A stretch of DNA of 64,000 bases from Eumeta japonica (taxonomy: Eukaryota; Arthropoda; Insecta; Lepidoptera; Psychidae): positions 1 through 64,000 of the forward strand of contig BGZK01001297.1 of assembly GCA_005406025.1 (NCBI GenBank), given 5' to 3'. Position numbers and translations under genes: made by a program. How positions within the stretch are numbered: position 1 is the first letter of the stretch; the number at the start of each line of letters is the position of its first letter. Below, in pieces: positions 11,757 through 23,570 of the stretch. Under the pieces are notes generated by a model. It was not told the origin of the DNA and searched no databases. It saw only the letters and a program-made list of their open reading frames with translations.

Positions 11757-12999
11757 TAAGTTGAATGCATTAACTATTACTACAAACACTATGTTACAAA
11801 AGTAGGTACTGCTTTACTTATATATAAACGACCAAACCTTTTTCCTATTGTTACAATAAATTATAACGTTAATAATTTGACCTCACATGTGGAGAAGTGA
11901 ATATAAAATGAGGCATCGGACTAACAAGTGCTTTGTTTAATTTTTATATCAATATCTTGTTGATATAGTATTTTTAGGAGTATTAGTTATATGTATGATA
12001 TTTTTCGTCAGTTATTTCAGACACGGCAAGATTTGCAGTGCAAAATCAAAGACAATTCATCTTAGTAATGTTCATGACAATGATGTTTCAGAATCAGTAA
12101 CATTTAAAGGTAATTTAATCAAGTACACAGTTACTTGAATTAAAAAAAGTCCTGTTTTGCGACAATAAATTGTAAGAACATTATTAGAATACCTATATCA
12201 TATTAATTGATCAAGTATTGTAATAAATAGATTAAGTCCCCTGTGACAATACAATAATTTCAAAGCATCAGATTCTGTATTTGGTTTTAATATCGAAAAT
12301 AAATGTATTGTATGTAAAATTGAAAACTCTTTCTATTTTAACGTAAATCATAATGTCGATTACCATGTACTTATTCCACTACTATCACAAAAACATTTAT
12401 AAGAAACATATATTGCTTAGCTCATATAAAAATTTATTTTATAGTCATCCAAAACTTATAAAAAAAATTGATTGTAAAGTCGGTTTGCGGATGATAATTT
12501 TACGTGATAATGTCATAAAAAAACAATGATGAAAAATTGCATCTTTTATGAATTGAATTGAATTATTATCATTGAATTATCATTATTTTGTATATAACAA
12601 GGAGTTAATTAAAAATGACAATGTTTTCGGTAAAGTAAGATTTATTTGCACTCGTTAATTCAAATATTTTTCTACTTAAATTATACAATAAAGAGATAGA
12701 TGCGTCACAAGCCGAATGCTTAGGCCGATCGTGCCTCTCTATTGTTCCGCTCTCTCGCTCGCACGCTCAGCTCAGGCGGAACGCGACAATGAGTCATGCT
12801 TTTTCGTGCGTGCAGCCGGTGTTCATCGGTTTATAAGATGTTATCACGCAAAAAAAAAAACATTAAAATATGAATTATTGTATGGAATAAAGTGTAGCTT
12901 TATTCAACTGATTTTTCACATTTGGAATACTACCATATCTAGAAACATAAAAAATAATGACATATCTTGTGAATAAATACAAAGACAAATATTACAATT
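11757..12999. other. AT-rich stretch with one GC-rich block
   Basis: A GC-rich block at 12705-12835 (CGCTCTCTCGCTCGCACGC and nearby) interrupts AT-rich DNA. It supports a short open frame at 12716-12976 that I do not recognise. It resembles a repeated element end rather than a gene. Confidence 0.3.
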
Positions 13000-14031
13000 T
13001 GGATTAGTACCAGAATAGGTACTGACCAATCGAAAGTTTATAGAATGATATTTTTTCTATTAACATAAGCCCATGCATTGTACATAGATGTTGAAGTATT
13101 CGGTGATGGGCCAAGTGCGAGATGGGTCCAATTTATATCACCAATTAATCACGGTATGCTATATAATCGGTAAAAACCTGAAATTAAGATACATTTGTGT
13201 ATCAACAGCAATAAAAACAAAAGTGTTTTATCTCTGTAATGGTTGTTACCTATATTGCTGTACTTAAATGAAAGTATCTATTTTATACTCAAATTAATAC
13301 AGAACACAAAAATATGCCATTGAGCTCAGACATAAACACTAATGTGGATCGATAGGTGCGTGATTGCGTTAGTTAAATAGTTAGCGTTAGTAGACTTCAG
13401 TTAACATTTTTTAGCTGTAATTTTATGGTAAAAGTTTGAACGTATACAATACAGCACAACATTTAAGTTTTTTACAGTACTACTCAAATATTACATTCTA
13501 GAGTAAATACCTACTCTGATCTTACATGATCCATTTCATTGAAACTGCAGAGAAATTTCACCCAACAATTAAATACTACTGGATGGTTCTATGTATTTAC
13601 AACTTCTGTGATGCATTTCGATACAGAACTTTGACATAAGGCCCTATCAATGCTTGTTCCCACAGGAGTCTAGTAGCTACCAGTTACGAAAAAATTAAGA
13701 GCCACCAAAACCTAAAAAAATGATAATGTTACGTGAGGTGTTACACGAGGACCGAAATGGTTTGAATTTACTATTAAAAAGAAGTTTTTGCTTTCGTAGT
13801 GATGTCGAGAGTGGAAGATCTTGTGGCATCCTGCACAAACGGCCTTATTTTTGATATAAGCTGTTGAGTGAGTTGAGGCGAAAGTCTAGAATTTATCAAA
13901 AATAGACGCACACAAAGTGTTAACGAATCTATTTGAGAAATAAACCATGGGATCGTTCTTAAGTGATTATTGTTTTCTTCTTCTATCATTTCATATGTTT
14001 CCAATAGATAGTGCTCATCAAAACTTGCCAT
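13000..14031 (-). pseudogene. Decayed PIF/Harbinger (HARBI1-like) transposase
   Basis: On the minus strand, 14031-13774 is open and reads LSPQLTQQLISKIRPFVQDAT, the N-terminal part of HARBI1-like nucleases. After a possible intron with acceptor TTTTTTTAG near 13716, another frame gives VLVALNFFVTGSY, then TPVGTSIDRALCQSSVSKC and a stretch ending EVVNT. This matches the FATGSYQ...SQSSVSRC...EVVN region of the family. Further down, near 13150-13040, pieces resembling the first catalytic block and the AYVNRKxYHSI block appear in shifted frames. In-frame stops make it non-functional. The family cuts and pastes DNA transposons with 3-bp target sites; terminal repeats were not found. Confidence 0.65.
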
Positions 14032-14406
14032 TGCATATATATTGCTTTATTAATTTCGTCCTAAATTCTGTTCTAAGAAATAAAAACAATAATACCTCTA
14101 ACCTGGTGATCAAAATGTCAAGCGTTCGCAATTTTTTGCCTATTCAAAACCATTCGTTGATTACTGAACGTTTTACGTCCGATAATTATCGTGTGTGATA
14201 TTCAAAAATATCGATCTTTAAAACCGTTCGATAATCTGTAAAATTATCGTATTCGAATGCTTCCGACCGTTTCAAAATAATGCCCCAGATTCAAACCCTT
14301 CGTGCGAGAAACAGTGCGACAAGCCGGACGAAACCTTGCACCGGCACGCATGTACCGACTAACTTCTAGAAAATAAAGCCAGTATACTATTAATGCTACT
14401 ATATAC
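14032..14406. other. Unassigned spacer
   Basis: This lies between the Harbinger remnant and the mariner. A moderately GC-rich block at 14270-14360 contains no recognised feature. Confidence 0.35.
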
Positions 14407-14469
14407 TATTAGGACTACAAAAAGTTTCCGCCGTTTATTGCCAAAAATAATATTTATAGTAGAGTAACG

Positions 14470-15798
14470 GTAATTAAATTTTAATCGAAGTATTGTCCAT
14501 CACTAGCAACTACTTTTTTCCATCTTTCAGGTAGCGTACGGATCCCAAGTCTAAAAAACTTCTTATTTTTTGAGGCTATCTACGAATCAACCCAATTTTT
14601 AGTATCTTCATATGATGCCAACCGCTCCTCTGACAGAGCGTGTGCCATTGACGAAACAGATGATAGTCGGACGGCACAATGTCTGATGAATAAGACGGGT
14701 GGGGTAGTACCACCCAGTCAAGTCTTTTCACATAGTTTTACTGGAATCGCTACATGCGGACGAGCATTATCATGAATAAGAATAAGTTTGTCATGTCTGG
14801 AGTAGTTTTGAAGGCGTTTCTCTTTCAGAGCTCGACTCAATTTCATGAATTGTGTTCGGTATAGAATAACAGTGATCGTTTCGTTTAGATTAAGCAACTC
14901 ATAATACACCACACCCAGCTGATCCCACCAAATACACAGCATCAGTTTTTTATGTTGACGCGTGGCCAGGTAGTCCCCATGATTTTCTTCTTTATGAATT
15001 ATCATAATTTATCCACTTTTCTTTGTCAGTGACTGTGCACGACAGAATAAATAATACAGATACTATGTAATAAATAATATGTAACATATAAGAATAATAG
15101 CATTGTAAACTAGAATAATTATAATATGGTAAATAAAGTCGTAATACCCCCACTCCACTGCCGGACGCCCGCCCCTTTTTTCGCATCTGTCACGCCGGCC
15201 GAGCGCCCTCTGTCGCATGTATATAAACAGGTGCTCGACCGGCATTAGGGCAGTCTAATCGAGACAGCCATCAAGAGAGGAGCTCCGAATAGTGGTGTGG
15301 GAAATAAAGTGAAATCGGTGTTTTACTGAAAACCAGCCTAGAGTCGGCATCCCCGACAGTGACGATTCAATGTAATAAACTTTTTTTTGTGCCTAGCTAA
15401 CAGGATTTCACACATTCATAATTGGCGTTCAACATCTCTCGCCTTTAATTAGTATGGAACGATTTTAAACGATGCGAGACTGCTTGCTGAGTGACAAGTT
15501 CCTTGCTTGTTCTTTTGTATTTCAACTTGCAAGTTCCTTTTGTATTTGAGACGAATCTTCCTCCAATCATTGCTCCAATTCTGCATCCTTATAAATTTTT
15601 GGCCTTCCACTGCGATCTTTTGTCTTCTACGTCAAAATCACCGTTTTTAAACTTTTGAAACCACTCACGACATGTTCTCTCACTCAAGGCAGCCTCATTA
15701 TATGCTTCTATGAGCAATCGGTATGCCTCAGCTTCAGACTTTTTTAAATTAAAGAAGTAAATTAAAATTTCCCGTAAATTTGGCTCAAATTTATGCAT
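14470..15798 (-). pseudogene. Mariner transposase, split and degraded
   Basis: The native start is most likely the ATG at 15798, opening MHKFEPNLREILIYFFNLKK, the N-terminal helix-turn-helix part. ALSERTCREWFQKFKNGDFDV follows up to about 15600. A damaged middle leads to an ARHKKK-like block near 15400, then the reading is cut by the solo LTR exactly between IVT and the following DEKW-like block (VTDKEKWINYDN). On the far side, 15005-14718 carries LCIWWDQLGVVYYELL and LIHDNARPH, the second catalytic block of the D,D34D triad. Stops and frame changes after 14718 destroy the C-terminus, although SERWEKV-like residues persist near 14520. Confidence 0.85.
15029..15363. mobile_element. Solo LTR (325 bp) of an LTR retrotransposon, inserted in the mariner
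   Basis: The insert spans 15034-15358, begins TGTGCACGACAG and ends CCCCGACA, so it has canonical TG...CA ends. A perfect 5-bp duplication GTGAC flanks it (15029-15033 and 15359-15363), and removing it rejoins the mariner reading. It contains TATATAAA at about 15220, a GC-rich upstream part and AATAAAG near 15303, which together form an LTR promoter and polyadenylation signal in + orientation. No internal coding remains, so this is a recombination product. BEL/Pao or gypsy origin cannot be told apart from the LTR alone. Confidence 0.85.
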
Positions 15799-16010
15799 TT
15801 TTGGATAAAAAAAAATATATGAAGTTAATAAAATGATAGGGTTATGTTGTTCTTCAATGAGCAACCTGATTTTCAAACCTGTTATCGTATGCGAATTCTA
15901 ACGTAAGCCTCGTGCCATGCCATCTCTCTCAAAACGGCGGAAACTTATTTATACTCCTAATAATATAATTAAGGCCTGTATAATAATATAATTAAATTCT
16001 GTATTTTACT

Positions 16011-16011
<1 letters not shown>

Positions 16012-16069
<58 letters not shown>
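16012..16069. repeat. (AT)n microsatellite
   Basis: About 28 pure AT dinucleotides lie just outside the mariner, between it and the gypsy fragment. Confidence 0.95.
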
Positions 16070-16075
<6 letters not shown>

Positions 16076-18555
16076 TCACACTCTGATGAGTGAAATAAAG
16101 ACGAAATTGCGTTTTTCTGTAAAGACAAAAACCTTTATTGACAAAACATTTCGTACAAAGTATTTCACAAGTATTTATTTCACAAGTACATTTCACATTC
16201 ATCAAATAAAGTTACTCACTCACCTGTAAAGACAAAAAAAAAACAACATTTAAAGCCTTTACTTCAGGTTTAGATATTTCTTTTAACTGGAAATCAACTC
16301 TGTACGATACACTATTTAACATAAATAACATAACCCAATAGTCATGCTATTTGACACATGACGCTCGCTGACATCGACGTCTATGAAGCTCTGTGGATAA
16401 GGCGGCAAGTTTAAAATGGTTAAGAAAAGCGACCAGGTTTTCTTTACATCTCCCACCCTCAGAGAGAACAATTCCAAAGAATTGTTCCATCAAGTGGCAA
16501 CCATCACAGGAAATAGATTTGTAATATGGTATAGAGTTGATTCTGCCTTTTTGTGTCCAGTATCAACTTCAAAAATTGAACTAGATATCTTCCTTAAGAT
16601 TTTGTATGGACCAATTCTTAATTCGTCCAGTTTCTTTCTATTGAGCCGATTGCCGTTTTCGACATAGACTCTATCTCCAACTTCGAATTTGTATTCTTCC
16701 CTATGTAGATCATATATTTTTTTATTATAGTTGTGAGATCTTATTGAGTTTTCAAAGGCTAACTGCCTATCTCTTTTTTAAATCTTCCTTAGGTCATCTT
16801 GATTTCAATTCAAGTGGCAGAATATCCACAGTTTCGCCTTCCAAAAGGTATTTTGGAGTAAATTTTGTGACAGTATGTTCCGTTTCGTTATATTTCGCAA
16901 CACATTTCTGTGCAACAGTTGTCCATGCAGTCTTTTTTGTCACCTTCGTTTATTTTACACCTTATTCTATTGACTAAAGTTTGATATAGCCTTTCATTAA
17001 GCCCATTTGAAAATGATGCATCCACAGCGGTAAACACTATTGTTATATTTTTGTTCTTGGGAAAATCTTTAAATTCCTTGGAATTTATGCCCGGATACTG
17101 GTCCGTCAATACCCAATCAATATTATAGTTTTGTGTCACATTATTCATCAGCTTAATAAAATCACTGCAGCTTTGATTTTTTGATGTCAAAATATAAGCG
17201 TATCTTGTAAAGTGATCCACCAGAAGATGTAAATATTTTTTTTGTGGACCGTGATCCTCCGAAACCTCCGATTGTATCAATTGATACAATTTCAAACGGA
17301 CGTGTTGCTGGACCTAAATGTGACATCAAGCCAAATTTCGATTTCCTTCTTGATTTGTTCTTTATGCAAATGTCACATTTATCACAAAATTGCTTAGTAT
17401 TCGTGATGATATTCTTTGCTGTGTAGAACGGCATTAATTTCTTTATCATCTGGGTTCTTCCAATATGACAATAAGTATTATGAACCTCTTTAATTAGTGT
17501 TTTGCTAAATGATTCTGATAGTATGATTTTATTTCTTTTTTTATTCTTTTTGTAGTAAATTTCATTTACCGGTATAAATTTGCTTCTACTATTCTGCAGA
17601 TCTATATTTCTACATTGGTCATCTTTAATATCCTTCAGGTTTATTAAATTCACAATTCTTCAAAAATCATCAGTGTTTTCATCGGGTTCTAAGACTGGAT
17701 TCCTACTGAGGCAGTCTGCTTCCTGATTTGATTGTCCCGGGTTATATTTTGTCTTGAAATTGTATTGAGATAAGTAATGCATTAAATCTCCAAGTTCTTC
17801 ATCAGTTCTAGCTTTGATGTTTAAATTTTCCAATGGCTTATGATCTGAATATACTACAAATTCCTTTCCCATAAGCCAATGTTGCCAATATTTTACGGCT
17901 TTTTTTATTGCCAGACATTCTAGATATATCGCCATCTTTTTCTTTTGACTTTCTGTCAACTTTTTTGAAAAGTACGCGACAGGTTTACTGACGCCGGTTT
18001 TATCTTCTTGTTTTAATATGGCTCCTACTCCTTTAATGCTAGCATCTGTATGTATTTTTATGGGTTGTCCAGGATCAAATATTCTTAAAATTGGTTTGGA
18101 ACATAATAATTGTCTGATTCTATCAAATGATTCCTGGCATTCTTTCGACTATATAAATTTTACATCTTTCCGTAATAAATTGTGTAAGGGGTCTAAGATA
18201 ATAGCACTGTGTGGTATAAATTTATGATGAAAGTTTACTTTACCGAGGAATTGGCGTATATTTTTTCTTGTTTATGGGATCGGAAAGTTTTTCACAGCAG
18301 TTAAATAATCTTTAAGAGGTCTTACTGAATTATTTTCTATTATGTGGCCCAAATACTTGGCATAATTGTTTGCAAAATTACATTTCGAAAATTTCAATCT
18401 AAATCCTTCCGATAGAATTGCCTCAAGTAATCTAGACAAATGTTGCATGTGTTCTTCAAATGTTTTAGAAAAAATCAAAATGTCGTCAATAAAATTCACT
18501 GCGAAATCGGAGAGTTTGTGTTTTCTGATTATGTTACTCAATATTCTCGAAACGT
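16070..18555 (-). pseudogene. Ty3/gypsy pol fragment: RT, RNase H, integrase
   Basis: Reading the minus strand from 18555 downward: a reverse transcriptase palm with VNFIDDILIFSKTFEEH and KCNFANNYAKYLGHII (18541-18272); RNase H with IKIHTDASIKGVGAIL and YSDHKPLENL (about 18080-17660); an integrase zinc region HIGRTQMIKKL...CDKCDIC (17653-17300); then the integrase core with HLLVDHFTRYAYI, LTDQYPGINS and SNGLNERLYQTLVN (17295-16888). RNase H before integrase identifies Ty3/gypsy. Shifts and stops separate the blocks near 18240, 18150, 17650 and 17290. The 3' side (16880-16400) is badly decayed and no LTR was found. The 5' part of RT and all of gag are missing, cut at the Helitron junction. Confidence 0.85.
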
Positions 18556-21001
18556 TGATGTCGACGTCGATAATCGTTGAGTTGTGCCATATTTACCGTT
18601 GCCCTCAAATACCTTCAAAGCACACATTAATGTTGAATATTACAATTCATTGAAGTCCATAAAATACATTTGCAAATATGTCAACAAAGGAAGCTACATG
18701 GCAGTCTTTGGAGTAGGGAATGTGGCCACACAGCTCGATGAAATCAACCAATACCAACTTGGACGTTACATTAGCAGCAATGAAGCAGTGTGGCACATCT
18801 TATCATTTCCAATCCATGAACAACATCCAACAGTAGTACACTTGGCGGTGAATCTAATAATGGTGTACTTCTTAGCAGATAATGTACATGCAAGAGCATT
18901 ATTTCCATCGGCAACAACTTTAACTGCATTTTACTCATTGTGCCAAGATGATCTTTTTGCAAAGTCTTACTTTATTCTGAGGTACCGAAATTCTACACAT
19001 GGAATGCATCGGTTAATAAGTTTCAACGTCGTAAACAAGGTAAAGCAGTTGAACATCGCAATTTGTATTCCAGTGACGCATTGGGTCGTTTGTACACTGT
19101 TCACTCGAACAATACAGAATGCTTCTGTCTACAATTGCTGTTAATCAACGTACGTGGACCGACATCCTCCCAAGATTTAAGAACAGTCGACGGTCAACTG
19201 TGCGCCACTTATCGCCAAGCTTGCCAGGAACTAAATCTTTTTGAGAACGATGCACATTGGAACACTGCACTCGCTGATGTATCGAATACTGCTCGACCAC
19301 AGCAAATACGCACGTTATTTGCCATAATATTGACAACCTAAAAGATTCCTAAAAGATTTTTAGAAATAATACAAAGACTACATGAATGAAGATATTCTAC
19401 ATCGTTTGCGCGATGCGAATCAAAATCCGGCCATTCAATTCACAGTAAACATGTATAATGAGGCATTGATTTTGATTGAAGACATATGTTTGGCAATCGC
19501 TAACAAGGCACTAGAGCAACCGGAAATGCCTGCTCCGAACCGACCAGCGAAAGACCTTTTCGATCGTGATTTGCAATGAGAAACACATTTTGATTCTGAT
19601 GAACTGGGAACATTTGTTCAGACAAATCTTCTGCAGTTGGTTCCAGAAGAACGCATTGCGTTTGACTGAAGTTTGCGTGCAATCACACAACAAAGCGGTG
19701 GACTGTTTTTCATAGATGCGCCCGGTGGTACAGGAAAGACTTTTCTTCTTTCACACATTTTGGCAACCATATGATCACAAAATAATATTACACTGGCCAT
19801 TGCATCATCTGGAATTGCAGGAACTCTTTTGGGTGGTGGCCGAACAGCGCATTCAGCATTGTAACTGCCGTTGAATTTGCAAAATACTGAGGCACCAACA
19901 TGCAACATCAGCAAAAACTCTGGGATGGGCAAAGTGCTCCAAACGTGTCAAATTATCATATGGAACGAATTTACAATGTCTCACAAGAAAGCATTGGAAG
20001 CGTTTTATCATAAACTGCGAAATTTGAGAGGAAACACACGGTTCGTCGGTGGCTCACTCATTTTATTTTCTGGTGATTTTCGACAAACACTGCTGGTTAT
20101 ACCACGTTCAACACCCACTGATGAACTTAATCCATATCTTAATTCATCAGTGTTATGGCGTCATTTACATAAATTGACTTTGAAAACCAACATGCGTGTA
20201 CAACAACAACGGGATGCATCGGCTGGAAATTTTGCAAAACAGTTAATGGATATAGGAAATGAATGGATACAAATTGATGAATCTAGCAATGTATCACCTT
20301 GCCACCAAACTTCTGTAAGATCACTGAAAGCATAGACGAATTGGTGCAAAAATTTTCCCAAACATTACGCAGAACTACAAAAATTATCAGTGGCTTAGTA
20401 CGTGTGCTATATTAGTGGCCAAAACATCGACATCAATACCATCAACTTCACTATTAAGAACGGAATACCCGGCGAAATGACAACATATAAGTCCATCGAT
20501 ACTGTGGTGAATCAAGACGAAGTTGTCAACTATCCAACTGAATTCTTGAATTCGCTTGATTTTCCAGGCATACCACCGCACGTTCGTGCATTGAAAATTG
20601 GCGTACCCATCATTCTTCTTGGAAACATAATTGCACCACGACTTTGCAACGGAACCAGACTCTCAGTCAAAAAAATGATGAACAATGTTATCGAGGCAAC
20701 AATTTTGACTGGAAAATTCAAAGGTGAAGACGTACTGTTGCCACGTATCCCAATAATCCCGACAGATAGGCCATTCGAATTTAAACGTTTGCAGTTTCTG
20801 GTGCGACTCGCTTTCGCAATGACAATCAACAAAACACAAAGACAATCGTTGCAAGTGTCTTTATTAAATTTGGAGAATCCATGCTTCTCACATGGGCAGC
20901 TCTATGTGGACTGCTCACACGTCAGAAAACCTTCTAGTTTATTCGTTTACTCACCAGCTGCCAAAACAAGAAATATTGTGTATCCCACAGCATTTCAATA
21001 A
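18556..21001 (+). pseudogene. Helitron Rep-helicase protein, C-terminal two thirds, broken
   Basis: 18584-19144 has SIKYICKYVNKGS and GRYISSNEAVWHILSFPIHE, the conserved block after the Rep domain. 19063-19341 has SDALGRLYTVH and RTVDGQLCATYRQAC. 19382-19579 has NEALILIEDICLAIANKAL. The PIF1-like helicase follows: Walker A DAPGGTGKTF near 19710, SSGIAGTLLGGGRTAHSA near 19808, QIIIWNEFTM and LILFSGDFRQTL in 19871-20335. The C-terminal helicase (20402-21001) is intact for 199 codons, with NYPTEFLNSLDFPGIPPH, RLAFAMTINKTQRQS and a natural stop. The family drives rolling-circle transposition. Frameshifts and stops near 19040, 19350, 19580, 19670, 19860 and 20335 break this copy. Confidence 0.85.
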
Positions 21002-21465
21002 ATATCGAATTGAAACGAAACGCTACAATGTCACAATTTTTCAAAATGAACAAAATCGATAAAATGACTCAAAATTAATTGAATATTTGTGAAATATCTT
21101 TCCTTCAAATTTATTTTAGTTAGTGGCGTATCAAGATGCGCAGGGTACAGTTATCTTAATATATAAAATTCTTTTGTGCGTGTGTATGTCATCAAACTCT
21201 TCCTAAACCGCCGGACCGATTGGGATAAAAATTTTTGTGTGTGTTTGAGAGGATTCGAGAATGGTTTAGATTCACAATTGGACCTCATAGATGGCGTCGT
21301 TGTCGCTATGTCAAACGGCTAAACCGATTGGGATGAAATTTTCTATGTTATTCCAATGGGTCCCTGGATGATTTCAAAACACAATTGGACCCGGTAGGTA
21401 GCGCTGCTGTCGGCATATCGCTTAAACCTTTTCCGGGCAGGACGACGTCTTCCCGGGACAGCTAG
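18556..21465 (+). mobile_element. Helitron, 5'-truncated, with intact 3' terminus
   Basis: Degraded Helitron protein runs along the + strand from the junction with the gypsy fragment to about 21000. It is followed by a non-coding tail with two roughly 115-bp repeats carrying AAACCG...CCGATTGGGAT (near 21206 and 21323). The 3' end has a hairpin at 21433-21456 (CCGGG bulge AGGAC, loop GAC, GTCTTCCCGG), then GACAG and the terminal CTAG at 21462-21465, with T next. This is the classic Helitron end. The Rep (HUH) nuclease region and the 5' TC end are missing. Confidence 0.9.
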
Positions 21466-21840
21466 TTACTACATAAATTACTAATCCGTTTTATTACCAC
21501 CAAACGTGCTCTATTCCATAGCTTTGGTTGGTGTAGATTTCTAACCATGATGACTACCAAACCAACCTTCAGTTGATAATTTTGTGGTGCTAAGCCAGGC
21601 ACATGCAAGGAGTTTAAAAATTCAACTGGATAATTAGTGGATGTGTCTTCATTTGTTACACAGTTAATAGATTTGAATGAATGCATAGTACCAACGATTT
21701 TATTATTAATTGTAAAGTTTCAGTCATCCACATTCTTAGCCGCCAATATTGCTCACTCACTCAACCATTTGTTATTTTTGTGGTTATCAATGATGTTCGG
21801 CAATACTTGTTGATAAGCTCGTTTTTCGATGAAAAGAGAT
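21466..21840 (-). pseudogene. Second Helitron helicase fragment, opposite strand
   Basis: Reading the minus strand from about 21835: QQVLPNIIDNHKNNKWLSE, a stop, AILAAKNVDD, then the 21686-21462 frame with NYPVEFLNSLHVPGLAPQN and PKLWNRARLVV. These are the same helicase blocks as at 20440-20700 on the plus strand. The fragment stops at the CTAG|T end of the first Helitron, so that element probably inserted into this older one. Confidence 0.8.
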
Positions 21841-22034
21841 TGCAAAAATTCGGAGGAAAATTAAATCAATCCACTCGTTTTGTAGACAGGAACATGGCCC
21901 TTACCGATTACTTGATTGATTACCTCAGCAATCGCTTGGAGAATCTTCAACGGATAGATCGTTCAACAACACAACTCTCTTGTTTGTTGCCAGTTGAAGT
22001 TTCTTCAGATAGCGCTAAAGATTTGATGATTTGA
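21820..22034 (+). other. Unassigned open frame next to the Helitron fragment
   Basis: A plus-strand frame ending at 22034 includes MALTDYLIDYLSNRLENLQ and STTQLSCLLPVEVSS. It reads more like protein than the surrounding AT-rich DNA, but I know no family for it. It could be an exon or part of another decayed element. Confidence 0.2.
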
Positions 22035-23570
22035 AGCAAGCTTTTATTTAATCGGCAGCAGTCGATCTTAAAATGACTAGCAGTGTTTAGACAGCTTCGA
22101 ACGATTTATTCAAATTTATAAGCGCTTAATCGATTAATTAAATTGAAACGACACTTTAATCCGATATTCAAAGTTAATTTGTAATACAATTTCAAGTTCG
22201 TCTATGTATGTCACTACTTTGGATAAAAGACATAACCAGATAAAAAATTGTAAACTTTATACGTCATCCCCAAACATTTTTGAGGTCATTACATTATCGC
22301 TATTTTATACAAAGAAGAATTGTTCCTATTATGTATTTAAATATTTGTTGTTAGAATTTAACATAATTAACTATTTCCACGCCAAGCTAGAAAGGCATTG
22401 AGTGAAGCTCAGTTGTCCAGGTCTGAATATAAACTACGAAATGAAAAATACGATAAGTCTTGTAACAGCATCCAAGCGATATGAGTCCGTTTCGAAAGGA
22501 AACAAAATCTTAGGAAGTGATATCCTATAATTATTTAGGTACTGTCTACTGCTAATGCTAAAAAAAACATAATAATTGCAAAATTAAATATTTAATTATC
22601 ATCACGAACAATAAACAGGATCTTGACAATTGATCCAAAAAAAATATGTTTTTTATCGTACATTGACGGAGAGTAATTTTCCCGCTATCTCATCTCTTTT
22701 TACGACGAAGACAAAACATATATTGATTACTATGATCCAAATAAAATACAAGGTTTGTGAATAGGTTTTTAAAGACGACAGCAAACTAATGAAATCGAAG
22801 CGGGCGAGAAGCAAAGATAAAAAAATATAACATTTTAATCTCTCTTACAGATCCGGTTTGCACGATCTTACTAGAAAAAGAAAAGACAATAGATATTGAG
22901 TCATATATTAAGATATATCTTATCTATTCCATATATCATAATTATCTAATGCTTTCAAAAGCGACAACTGAGATGTCACATTTTTTACATTATCACAAAG
23001 CTCCTCCTCATAGAGCATTAAGATAATGTTATTTTTATCTTCTGAAAGTTATCTTCTGAAAAGGTGAATTTTGTAATTTTTCTTCCCACGGCCATTATCA
23101 CTTACATTAATTAGAAAAGCGATGCTGAAAATAAAAAAAACCGCCTGAAAAATGTAACTCGAATAGAAAATTTAATACCAATTTGATTTAAAAACGTTAG
23201 TATTTTAAGATGAATAAAGAAACACTTTAGTAAAAACGATTACCACAGCAGCATATGAAAGAACCAAACTCAACACCTAATCTATGAATATTAATAGAAA
23301 ACGTAAAGTATTGTTTCGCGTAAAATGCATGTCAAAAACCGATAAGAGCCGAGACAGGACTGCGTCTAATGTACTATTAACTGACATTGTCTTCGATAGC
23401 CAATGGTTATGCTAAGTATTTAAATAATAAAACTACGTAGTGTCTGCTTAATTTTTCATATCTTACTGAAATATATTTACCAAGTGAAAATTGTGGAATA
23501 ACGTATTATTTCCCATCCTTCGTTGATAAAATCTTTAACGTTTATACATGTATCAGTCGTTATCATCTGT
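22035..23570. other. AT-rich non-coding stretch
   Basis: No gene or element is recognised. Confidence 0.45.

Larger units (their letters stand above)
14409..15960 (-). mobile_element. Mariner-family DNA transposon, interrupted by a solo LTR
   Basis: Terminal inverted repeats of about 28 bp face each other. The left begins TTAGGACTACAAAAAG and the right, read inward, begins TTAGGAGTATAAATAAG; both continue TTTCCGCCGTTT. TA target bases flank at 14407-14408 and 15961-15962. Without the 330-bp insertion the element is about 1.22 kb, close to the usual 1.3 kb of mariners. The transposase reads on the minus strand and is broken. Confidence 0.9.

Noticed and set aside
16018..16069. Possible membrane protein from poly-YI frame
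   Set aside because: Translation of an (AT)n microsatellite.
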